64,000 nucleotides of DNA from Haliotis asinina. Its lineage: Eukaryota; Mollusca; Gastropoda; Lepetellida; Haliotidae. The stretch is taken from contig NC_090280.1 in assembly GCF_037392515.1 (NCBI RefSeq), forward strand, positions 19,592,618-19,656,617. Direction: 5' to 3'. The notes beneath the pieces were generated by a model. That model made no database searches, had not been told where the DNA came from, and was given only the letters and a program-made list of their open reading frames with translations. Shown here piece after piece: positions 46,801 through 64,000 of this stretch; within the stretch, counting starts at the first letter, position 1; each line of letters opens with the position of its first letter. Both the position numbers and the translations under genes were made by a program.

Positions 46801-49800
46801 GTACTTCACTACTGTACCCGTACTCGATGTAAACGAGTGCAGACAGTAAAGCCCTTTGGTTTACTTTTTTGTTTACAATGTCCATAAACATCATGTGTTC
46901 GCCAATTTCCGGTTTTATTGAGTATATGAGGCACGGGAATGCATTTGGAACCGACGACGTCAGCCGGAGGTTTCAGATGAAATGTTCCCATTTGTCAAAT
47001 GGAAAGTGGGCACTATTTAGGAATACACTTTCTCAGGGCGTGTTCTGTAATTGTTCATTTTGATCTGTATGGGTACCAGAGATGGTTGGATGGTTGAGCA
47101 GCTGTAAATTACCTGCACAGTTCCTATGGAAGGAGACCTGTCCCGTCTTCAACCAGCCCATCTGAAACAGGAAACCTTTAAATCAAAGAAGCACTGTGTG
47201 AGGCGCCAGAGCAAGTAAGACGGACGTGAGAAGATGACGGGTGAACTGAGTTGATTCTAGTAGAAATCGGAACACGCATGTCCAGTATACCAGAAAACTC
47301 AGCATACAGAGGGCGATACAGGTTTTGGGTGTTTTTAAGAAAGGGAGTAGGGAGGAGGTTCAGGTCATTTTAAACCCGCTTCCACACGACACTTCCAACC
47401 ACAATTTAATAAACGTAGACAAAAGAGGCGTTCTTACCTGCTGGTATATGACATTTCAGCTTAAAATGTTCTCTGTCATGTCTACCCATGTCTTATCTCG
47501 ATACGTAGCGCTCCAATACACGAACGCTCTATAGGCCGCAATGGAGGACATCTTTGTCGCACTTTCGCGCACCCGTTACGATTACTGAGGGGTGTTGGGG
47601 TAGTCAAGTGGTTAAAGCGTCCGCTTGTCACGCCGAACACCCGGGTTCGATTACCCACATGGGTACAATGTGTGAAGCCCATTTCTGGTATCCTCCGTCG
47701 TGATATTGTTGAAATATTGCTAAAAGCGAGGTAAAACTAACCTTCTCGTTCACTCAGATCGTGCAAGTATGAAACTCAAAAGTATGACACATATATTACC
47801 TGAAATCACCGTTTTTCGCACACGATCCTATATTTATGGCAAGCCTTTAGCACGCTATTTTAAGAGCGAAAACTGGCGATTGGGTTGAAAGCCAAATGAC
47901 AGCCAATCATCTCCCACTTAAAGTGACATTTAAATGACCTTGTGCTTCCAACATGTAAGCATTTACATAACTGAAAATATCATGACACAGTGAGGATTGC
48001 CATGAGGGTTCGATTTTTCAAACAGATTATTTAAAATTTGAAAATAACACTTTATTATGTCTTCGTCTCGAAAGAGTTAAATAGTGAGAAAAAAATAACG
48101 TTTGTCCGCAACCAGCAACACACCCTAAAAGATAAATATAACATAACAGGTTTGTTTGCCAAACGTCTTCGATATGCCAGGATAACCTGACTACTAACTG
48201 GACCAACGATGACCTTGACCATGTCCCAGCAAAATATATAGTACATAGTACTGAGCAGCCACTGACCTTGTTGTTGACCTTGACCTGCACCCAGGTCCCG
48301 GCGCTGGAGTTGTACGACTTCCCCTGCAGAGTCACACACTGACCAGAGGTCAAGGTCGTTATTGAAGCACCTCGGCTTCTATAGGTAGTTTGTACGTCGA
48401 TGTTGGCATTCGCGCATACACACTCGAAGGGTTCTGAAAGAGACATATTTAGTATGAAACGGCTGTGTGAGTGATAACTGATAATTTTCTGACGCTATAC
48501 CCAGTAGTATTGCGGTGGTCTGTATATAACTGAGTCAGGCCAGACAATCAGGTGATTGATATAATGAGCAGCTATATAGATACCTAGGATACGACAAAGA
48601 AATCCTGTCCACCCTATCCAGATAGTCACCTACTTCGACAAGAATGGGTTGTTAACTGTTACCCGAATTTTCACTGGTTAACAGCAGATTGGTTGGTTTT
48701 AAAGCTGCAATATTCCAGGTATATGTTGGTGGCCTGTGAATAATCGAGACTGGGCCAGACAATCCAGTGATCAACAACATGAGCATCGATTTACGCAAAT
48801 GGGACACGCTGACATGTGTCAATCAAGTCAGCGAATCTGACTCCCGATCCCGTCAGTTGTCTCTTACGACTAGCTACATGTCAGTTCTTAATATATAGCA
48901 CATGAAGCACTGGAGACAGGACGATGTATATGATTAAACCCAAAGGTATTTATATCTTCGACGTCTTCTTTATGATTATGTTTTCTATTATTTTGGATTT
49001 TGAGGCGACGATCTGTGCGGAGGATCTTCATCGCGCTCCACTGCAATTTTTTCCAGTAGCTTACTCACCATTGCACCTCTTTATATATATGTCGAATGCC
49101 AATAACCAGGCGCTCTGAAAATTGAAAAAGAATTGTTTTCAAAATTGGAGCAAGTACAAATGTTACTACTGGTAACTTCCCGGAAGACAGACCTCCCACA
49201 GGACAGACCGCTTGCAATTGCAGCAACACATTTCATGGTTGGTTGCATAAGGCTTAATTAAGCTTTACCCTCGATAATAATGGTATGTGCTATGTGCCCT
49301 GATGAAATACCTCAACATTAGGTTTAGAAAGGGTTAAATGAACCCTGAAAATATTTTTACTATTTTTAGCATTATTAATCTTTAAAAAAAGGTGTCAAAA
49401 AGTTATTTTGTGCGTTCATATATTTCGAAAAAGCTTTCGATAATGTATGGAGAACTGGAATGCGGATCAAATTACTAAATTATGACATAACTGGTAAATA
49501 TTTTCGTGTTATCCAGTCTATGTGTAACGGTATAAAATCATCTGTAGCATGTAAATGACAAGCATCCGAATATATCAAATGTCTTACAGGTGTAAGACAG
49601 GGAGTGAATGTATCTCCTCTACTTTTTTATATTAAAATGACACTGAACAATGTTTGACCTGGAGTTGTTTTTGACAATGAAGAACCATGTATGCACTTGC
49701 ATTTATATGTATACGTTATGCTGACGTCACTGTCATATTGGTAGCATGTAAAGATTATTAAAATTGACTTACTGTATGTGGTTAATCACGGAAAGCTTAA

Positions 49801-50034
49801 TGATGTAATTTATCTATCGCCTGCCAGCTGAAGTTATTTAATGCTATTTAGATCCAATCTTAACACACATGGAGCTGAAATATGGGCTTTGAAAATGTGA
49901 GTATTACTGGAAACGAGCATTTAAGAAAAGTACTCCATCTTCAATAAATTGTCATCCAAAAACTTTGCTTTTATTATACTCTTATATACTTTTATAGTAA
50001 CTGTGAGTCAGCTCAGTAACTACTACTACTACTG

Positions 50035-50069
<35 letters not shown>

Positions 50070-50502
50070 ACTACTACTACAACTAATATTACTACTACAA
50101 CTGCTACTACAATTACTACAACTACCACTACAACTATCACTACTAATGCTACTGATAATAATGCCCCACACAATCGCTCTTCAATGCTTTAATCTAAATA
50201 TTTTTATTCGATGAATAATTCAGTAATGAAATCAGCCTTAATTTTAACTGACCCAGCAGTTTTTTACTCACAGTTCTGTGATAGGACACTTGAACATAGA
50301 TCCGGCCGTCATTGAGAGCTCCCTGAACCCCGCGGTACGGGAGGCACCACGGGGAACTCAGCGTGCCGAAGCTATCATCGGCACTTTCCGTGTAGTTCCT
50401 CACGATAGCTGTGTCCACTGATGCGCATGCGCACTGACTGGTGGGAGGTGTGTACCCAAGGGTTGACGTTACCAAGGCAACAGAAATTAGCGTACACAAC
50501 AT
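40607..50502 (-). CDS. PGRP: Secreted peptidoglycan recognition protein with two SH3b-like modules, 462 aa
   Basis: Seen: nine coding exons, phases consistent, 1,389 bases to TAA at 40607-40609. Signal peptide [16 protein letters not shown], then two cysteine-bounded SH3b-like modules (about 22-93 and 95-164), a polar linker (165-290) and a PGRP/type-2 amidase domain (about 291-458). The PGRP part has [15 protein letters not shown] (322-323), the C...C disulfide pair near 329-335, [20 protein letters not shown] and [13 protein letters not shown]. Known: amidase PGRPs bind zinc through two His and one Cys. Here GHRD reads GRRD (R431) and T-x-C-P-G reads S-E-S-P-G (S438, S440), so two ligands are gone. 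Inference: binds bacterial peptidoglycan without cutting it. It lies between two ABCC genes on the same strand. Confidence 0.94.
42043..42172 (-). repeat. tRNA-headed SINE (family 2)
   Basis: GTGAGTGAGTGAGTTCAGTT tail and GGAATCGAACCCGGGTCTTC head, reversed; PGRP intron between exons 9 and 8. Confidence 0.88.
42758..42871 (-). CDS. PGRP: PGRP coding exon 8: PGRP core
   Basis: Codes [20 protein letters not shown] then [18 protein letters not shown], the most conserved PGRP block; the catalytic-pocket Tyr (IGYNF) is kept. Donor GTAAGT, phase 1/1. Confidence 0.97.
43079..43318 (+). repeat. 40-bp tandem repeat, six copies
   Basis: Unit TGGACGCACGTGTAGAATGT then TCCAAGTATGTTACTACGAA. In the PGRP intron next to exon 8, just before the Merlin remains. 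Confidence 0.92.
43460..44285 (+). mobile_element. Merlin/IS1595-like DNA transposon remains
   Basis: Plus strand, in the PGRP exon 8-7 intron, antisense to PGRP. Pieces in order: [11 protein letters not shown]...DVWRCS (zinc-ribbon-like, 43520), [20 protein letters not shown] (43800), [14 protein letters not shown] (43930), [11 protein letters not shown] (43985), [13 protein letters not shown] (44035), [27 protein letters not shown] (44120). This order (EIDE.KFG.RK, SDCW.A, G..H..VNH, R.VK..LP) is that of ISXO2/Merlin transposases. Several stops and shifts; nonfunctional. Terminal repeats not found. Confidence 0.8.
44515..44761 (-). CDS. PGRP: PGRP coding exon 7: PGRP domain, first half
   Basis: Codes [38 protein letters not shown] and [17 protein letters not shown]: the first zinc His, the disulfide and the Q..HM helix of the family. 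Donor GTAGGT, phase 0/1. Confidence 0.95.
44915..45135 (-). repeat. Two abutting tRNA-headed SINE copies
   Basis: Two B boxes, CATCGAACCCTGGTCTTCGG (44972) and ATCGAACATGGATCTTCGGC (45077), each with the family body, both reversed; PGRP intron. Confidence 0.8.
45172..45320 (-). CDS. PGRP: PGRP coding exon 6: linker
   Basis: Codes [20 protein letters not shown] and ends RTPIQVGSK. No domain recognised. Acceptor TTTGCAG, donor GTACGT, phase 1/0. Confidence 0.82.
45623..45708 (+). repeat. Possible pogo/Tigger-type MITE fragment
   Basis: ACAGTTCGTTACATCAC and AGTTCGTTATAAACGTG; a related reversed piece lies at 52096-52175 (CATGTAACGAACTGACGG). Low evidence. Confidence 0.4.
45806..45967 (-). CDS. 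PGRP: PGRP coding exon 5: linker
   Basis: In the phase-1 frame it codes [20 protein letters not shown] then a charged, low-complexity stretch ending DDHQDGD. The opening resembles the VSR.EWGAR.P start of PGRP domains but the rest does not follow. Phase 1/1 keeps the frame open into the next exon. Confidence 0.75.
46310..46437 (+). repeat. tRNA-headed SINE (family 2), diverged
   Basis: AATGGAGTAGCCTGGTCGTTA head and GATATTGCTGGAATATTGCT body with ACTCACTGA tail. Confidence 0.7.
46550..46690 (-). repeat. tRNA-headed SINE (family 2)
   Basis: GTGAGTGAGTGTGG tail, CAGAAATGGGCTTCACAC body and GAATCGAACTCGGGTGTTC head, reversed. Confidence 0.87.
47113..47161 (-). CDS. PGRP: PGRP coding exon 4: SH3b-2 end (49 bp)
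   Basis: Codes [16 protein letters not shown]. Acceptor TTTCAG, donor GTAATT, phase 0/1, the same phase pattern as coding exon 2. Confidence 0.87.
47588..47755 (+). repeat. tRNA-headed SINE (family 2), best copy
   Basis: GGTAGTCAAGTGGTTAAAGC and ACCCGGGTTCGATTACCCAC are clear A and B boxes; body TGTGAAGCCCATTTCTGG; tail CGTTCACTCA. PGRP intron, antisense to the gene. Confidence 0.92.
48267..48433 (-). CDS. PGRP: PGRP coding exon 3: SH3b-2 (first part)
   Basis: Codes [36 protein letters not shown] and [11 protein letters not shown], a typical SH3b pattern (C.CA...., G.L..GQC, W..V). Donor GTCAGT, phase 1/0. Confidence 0.9.
48690..48890 (+). repeat. SINE-like family 1 copies (tandem pair with 48500-48680)
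   Basis: Two diverged copies follow each other in the PGRP intron: one from about 48500 and one from 48690, each with CCAGACAATC and a CGTCAGTTGTCTCTTACGA-like end. Confidence 0.75.
49069..49114 (-). CDS. PGRP: PGRP coding exon 2: SH3b-1 end (46 bp)
   Basis: Codes [15 protein letters not shown], aligning with [15 protein letters not shown] of module 2. Acceptor TTTCAG, donor GTGAGT, phase 0/1; it restores frame between the flanking exons. Confidence 0.85.
49413..49760 (+). mobile_element. Degraded non-LTR reverse-transcriptase fragment
   Basis: Plus strand codes [40 protein letters not shown] and [18 protein letters not shown], the EKAFD.V and GVRQG..SPLLF motifs of LINE reverse transcriptases. 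Broken by several stops. Different from the 6.6-9.1 kb LINE. In the PGRP coding exon 2-1 intron. Confidence 0.8.
50017..50160 (+). repeat. (ACT/GCT)n trinucleotide tract
   Basis: Mixed ACT, GCT and ACA triplets over about 140 bases, in a PGRP intron; it produces spurious poly-Val/Ala frames. Confidence 0.95.
50272..50502 (-). CDS. PGRP: PGRP coding exon 1: signal peptide and SH3b-1 (first part)
   Basis: The ATG follows directly on a TTTCCAG acceptor, so an upstream noncoding exon is implied. After the signal peptide come [20 protein letters not shown], a [13 protein letters not shown] core and [11 protein letters not shown]. Donor GTGAGT, phase 0. Confidence 0.9.
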
Positions 50503-50571
50503 CTGGAAAGGTGATTTATTTGAACATCAAACAATCGAGGATAAAGGTCCATGTAACAGGCTTTGAAAATT

Positions 50572-50630
50572 TACGAGGGGCGTTCAAAAAGTAGTCAGCC
50601 TCAATTAGAAAATAATACAAATTTAATCTT
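50572..50630 (+). mobile_element. Solitary mariner-type terminal repeat
   Basis: TACGAGGGGCGTTCAAAAAG followed by TAGTCAGCC resembles mariner terminal repeats (ACGAGG...TTCAAAAAGTA). No transposase nearby and no partner end seen. Lies just upstream of the PGRP start exon. Confidence 0.5.
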
Positions 50631-50694
50631 GATTACGCCACTTTTGTCAATATTAAAGCGTTGTCACGACAGGACACTAGCAATCTCCTTCATG

Positions 50695-50775
50695 TACTGT
50701 GCCTATGTTGGGAATCGAACCCGCGTGTTCGATTTGACGAGCAAATGCTTTAACCACTAGGCTACCCCACCGCCT
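50695..50775 (-). repeat. tRNA-headed SINE (family 2), head only
   Basis: GGAATCGAACCCGCGTGTTC and TTTAACCACTAGGCTACCCC, reversed; abuts a family 1 fragment. Confidence 0.85.
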
Positions 50776-50930
50776 CCTGGTCTTAAGAAACCCATGCTTG
50801 TCGTAAGAGGCGACTTAGAGGATCGTATACACTTTTAAATCGTTGTTCATACTGGATTGTCTGGTCCAGATTATTTACAGACCGAGACCACATAGATGGA
50901 TATTGCTGAATGCAGCGTTAACCAGCTCAC
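50776..50930 (-). repeat. SINE-like family 1 fragment
   Basis: ACCCATGCTTGTCGTAAGAGGCGA and CTGGATTGTCTGGTCCAGA in reverse orientation; PGRP 5' intron. Other weak fragments of this family lie at 546-625, 34664-34835, 39125-39175, 54890-55020 and 55973-56305. Confidence 0.75.
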
Positions 50931-51210
50931 CAAGTAAACGAGCATTTCAGCCACCGATGAGTCACAAGTTATTTATAGACAAGGGCTTTCCCAAACGATA
51001 TTCCGCTCAGCTGTTCAAGCATAGCCGAACTGCGCTGCTGACGGTTCGCTAGTGAGATGTACATGTATTAATGGAAACACGCCTTCTTCAAAACAACACA
51101 ACTGGGCGTTAGATCTCATGCTTTCCAATACAAACAAACATCATTAGAATCCATGACGAAATTAAGAGGACAGTGTCAAGCACAGCACTGACTCGTACAA
51201 CAATACCTAC

Positions 51211-51240
51211 CTTCTCTCGTAGCTGGCGACTGTGAACTGA
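51211..51240 (-). promoter_or_regulatory. Probable PGRP 5' UTR exon and initiator
   Basis: GAGAAG followed by GTAGGT is a good minus-strand donor at 51211, and an initiator-like TCAGTT lies at 51235-51240. This supplies the noncoding first exon demanded by the acceptor next to the ATG at 50502. No TATA box seen. The 5' limit is a guess. Confidence 0.45.
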
Positions 51241-51300
51241 CTACGACTGGTGCTCTGTCGCATGACGTGGCAATTATTGCGCCTTGGATTATGTTACTTT

Positions 51301-51310
51301 GGGGTTTCCA
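51301..51310 (+). promoter_or_regulatory. kB-like site upstream of the PGRP gene
   Basis: GGGGTTTCCA matches GGGRNYYYCC at 9 of 10 positions and lies about 60 bases upstream of the proposed start. NF-kB/Rel control of immune PGRPs is known in animals; a single short match is weak alone. Confidence 0.35.
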
Positions 51311-53285
51311 GAAAAGATTAGTTTCGTTTTTGAAAACTACTATTTCTCAGAAATAGAATTGTTTAATAGTGTATTCTAGCATGAATAATGCTGGTGAAGC
51401 AATATCACATAATAGAGCGATATGTCTACATTTTCTAGCACTGATTCGACCCGCTCTAAAGAAATGAATACACCCTCACTACGAGTGTGCTGGAACTACA
51501 GACAAAGGACTTAATTATAATTAGGCACCCCTGTATTTTGTTTCCAAAACATACATAAAACCTTTTGAGGTGAATACGGTGACAAAACATCAGTTTTCCT
51601 CATCCGTACGATTCTTTGACTCATAAAAAAACGACAAAGTGATTGAAAGCCATGTTTATTTTGTGATGACAATTGCTCATTTAAAAAAAAACCACTTATT
51701 TGTATGCAAAACCATGCCTGTACAACTATAGCAATGTGATGTTTAAAGTTGAATTTATAGACGACTGTGAACCTTCAAAATGTCTTTTTGCGCGTCATAC
51801 ACGAGTCAATGTCACTACCCAGTCTAACCTCAATGAGACTGCCGGGATCAATTACCGACAAGTGAACTGACATGAGCTGGTCTTGTTGAACGCAACGGAT
51901 GACTGCGTCGAGGGTGATGTGGCACAAACCGTATTTCCTCTAGCGGACGTCAAGGGGATGCCAAATTTGAATGATAGAGAGCAGCAGGGAGACGATGTAT
52001 TCCTTTGTATATCCCATGTACCGATCTTCTCTCTCATGATGTTTTTTCATCAAAAATAGGTGTTTCATATCGTTCTAATTCAAATTTACAATGAAATATA
52101 ATACAGTAAACAACGTTTATAATGAACTCGCATGTAACGAACTGACGGATGTAACGAACTGTCCTTTTCAGACCCGACCGTTTGCTGTATACTTTAGTCG
52201 GAATGGATTTCGTCTCACTAAAGTACAATATAACAATAAGTAAAGCATTTATTAGGACTGGTTTTTGACCTTTCATTAAGTCGTTTTTTCCCTTTTTATC
52301 TTTTTTGTGGTGCGTCATTTATTGTCTTTTATTGGCATTGACAGTTTGCAAAACATCGATGAATCGCTGTATCCATTTCAAAAATAAACGCTTGACCAAG
52401 TAAGCCTGAAGATGAATGTTCATATCCAAACTTCTCTTTATATATGGCCAGTGGAGATGGCAGATAGAAGGATTCACTCGAGTTCGATTTCCAACATGGG
52501 TACAAGCTAAGGTGTGTTGTAGGTCATTCCTGGAGTGAGTGAGTGGGTTGATTTTTACGGAGTTTTCAGCAATAATCCAGCAATATCAGGATACCAGAAA
52601 TGGGCAGCACACATTCTACCCATTTGGGGAATCGAAACCGAGCTTTCATGGTAACGACCGAAAGCTTTGACCACAAGGCTACCCCAACGCCACTCCACTT
52701 TGGAATTGGCTCATATGCATGGGATAACAACAGCGACCTCAGTTCCTTATAAACACCGGGTATCCAATACATGTTGAGTCGTCTTGTTAACGAACGCCGG
52801 GGTCATCCATCGGACTATGTACGGTAGAAGACAATCCCGACCCCATGAACACGCCATAGTGAAATATCATAGGCTGAGGACTGCGGATGAAGAGCTTGGT
52901 GATTTCCTACAAGGTGAGCTATAAATGGTCTCAGTCGGGTCATTATTTCAAAAACCCACCGAAAACAGCTACCTCTTCTATGCTGGTACTAAATTATGGA
53001 TCAGCAAAGACATCGAAATTTCACCTTTTAAATTCGTGTATTAATTCCAGCCATGTTGACGTCACCTATGTAGGGCCAGATTCGATCAACAACAGCATTC
53101 CATGGGTCTATAAACTAACTAAAACATCCACGTATCATTTCCTTGACAGTAAACAAGCATTGGCTCCAAGACTCATCTACAATCATAGTCACTCTTGGGC
53201 CATAGATGTTAAAACAAAGAGAAATCTGACGCTGATTAGTGATAACAAATAACAGTAAACAATAGAAATCTATAGTGTAATGACA
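51311..53285. other. Intergenic region between PGRP and gene B
   Basis: AT-rich. Holds a SINE (52.53 kb), a possible MITE piece (52.1 kb) and a 121-codon plus-strand frame at 52887-53252 with no recognisable domain. No gene supported. Confidence 0.5.
52530..52693 (-). repeat. tRNA-headed SINE (family 2)
   Basis: GAGTGAGTGAGTGGGTTGAT tail, ATACCAGAAATGGGCAGC body, CACAAGGCTACCCCAACGCC head, reversed; between PGRP and gene B. Confidence 0.85.
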
Positions 53286-53291
53286 TTTATT
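53286..53291 (-). terminator. Possible polyadenylation signal of gene B
   Basis: AATAAA on the minus strand about 460 bases past the gene B stop codon. The stretch between, including a 134-codon open frame at 53353-53757, is best read as 3' UTR. No other evidence for use. Confidence 0.35.
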
Positions 53292-53753
53292 TTAATGTAT
53301 AACTGGTCCTTTGGAATAATATGCATTTTAATCGCGCCCTTGCTTCTTTGGGTCACACGACCTGGTCCTTCCAACCATCGTGTGGATAGTACTCTCTGTA
53401 ATAAGTATCCGTGCGTCCTTCAACAGTAACGACTATGAGATCCATCTCAAGTTCACGGTACACAGAGGAGAGGATGCTGAGGTGTTTCTCAAGGCGTATA
53501 TATACAAAAAACAGATAGCATAAAAGTAACAAAGTAATGCTCATCCAGAATCCATCAAACATCAACTCGTTCCTGAAACAATCATTCAAAACTAGACTTA
53601 TACAATTATTTTCAAAGTCACGTAACCTCTTGCAATGCCGTCGTTCACATAACCTCAAAATCCAGCGAAATGAAGCGGATTCATAGGAGTCACATTTGAA
53701 CCGAGAACTTAACATGAGGTTTGAAAACTTGGCCTTAGTAAAAATATTCATAT

Positions 53754-63857
<10,104 letters not shown>

Positions 63858-64000
63858 CTGTACAGAAAGTACATGGCATGAATTAGTTCAGGGAACACTT
63901 GCAGATTTTATTTTTGTGTTTATAGACGTACTCATGAATATTACTGTTACAAAGGGTAAGTCTCGACTACATCTGGTCTCTGAAATTAGCAAAATATGAC

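Noticed and set aside
49982-50173. Poly-Val/Ala frame
   Set aside because: Product of the trinucleotide tract.
52887-53252. 121-codon plus frame as a gene
   Set aside because: No signal, domain or splice support; composition is not distinctive.

Overview
The window is animal nuclear DNA, most likely from a marine gastropod mollusc and probably an abalone-like vetigastropod. The genes are heavily interrupted by short introns. Two SINE-like families recur dozens of times: one begins with GTGAGTGAGT and contains 'cagcaatattccagc', the other has a tRNA-like box A/box B head. From memory, these families are typical of Haliotis DNA. The taxon is an inference; the eukaryotic gene structure is read directly.

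Layout: three protein genes, all on the minus strand. (1) Positions 35209 to 131 hold a complete 30-exon ABCC/MRP1-type transporter ('gene A'). Every exon was joined by hand with matching splice phases, giving 4,647 coding bases and 1,548 residues: TMD0-TMD1-NBD1-linker-TMD2-NBD2. (2) Positions 50502 to 40607, with a probable 5' UTR exon near 51.2 kb, hold a nine-coding-exon secreted peptidoglycan recognition protein of 462 residues: signal peptide, two SH3b-like modules, linker, PGRP domain. Two of its three zinc ligands are replaced, so it looks like a recognition or decoy PGRP rather than an amidase. (3) Positions 63857 to 53754 hold the last nine exons of a second ABCC gene ('gene B'), whose 5' part lies beyond the window. 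All nine exons have exactly the lengths of gene A exons 22-30, so A and B are tandem duplicates now separated by the PGRP gene.

The introns and spacers are full of degraded mobile elements: a LINE with an L1-like ORF1 (6.6-9.1 kb), a dead mariner (5.37-6.21 kb), Penelope-like GIY-YIG fragments (2.5-2.86 and 62.1-62.8 kb), Merlin/IS1595-like transposase remains (43.46-44.28 kb), a second reverse-transcriptase fragment (49.4-49.75 kb) and a lone mariner-type end (50.57 kb). Tandem arrays include an 87-copy 16-bp minisatellite in intron 1 of gene A, a 13-copy 43-bp array just past the PGRP stop codon, and 40-, 39-, 30- and 50-bp arrays.

The strongest leads are: the PGRP with a degenerate zinc site and duplicated SH3b modules; the exon-bounded near-identity (157 of 159 bases) of the NBD2 Walker-A exon between the two ABCC genes; paired hammerhead-like Penelope ends arranged as palindromes inside ABCC introns; and a tandem repeat that multiplies a splice-donor region in gene B. 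ABCC1-type pumps export glutathione conjugates and xenobiotics across the plasma membrane; the PGRP would act outside the cell on bacterial wall fragments. Nothing visible links the two functions apart from adjacency.
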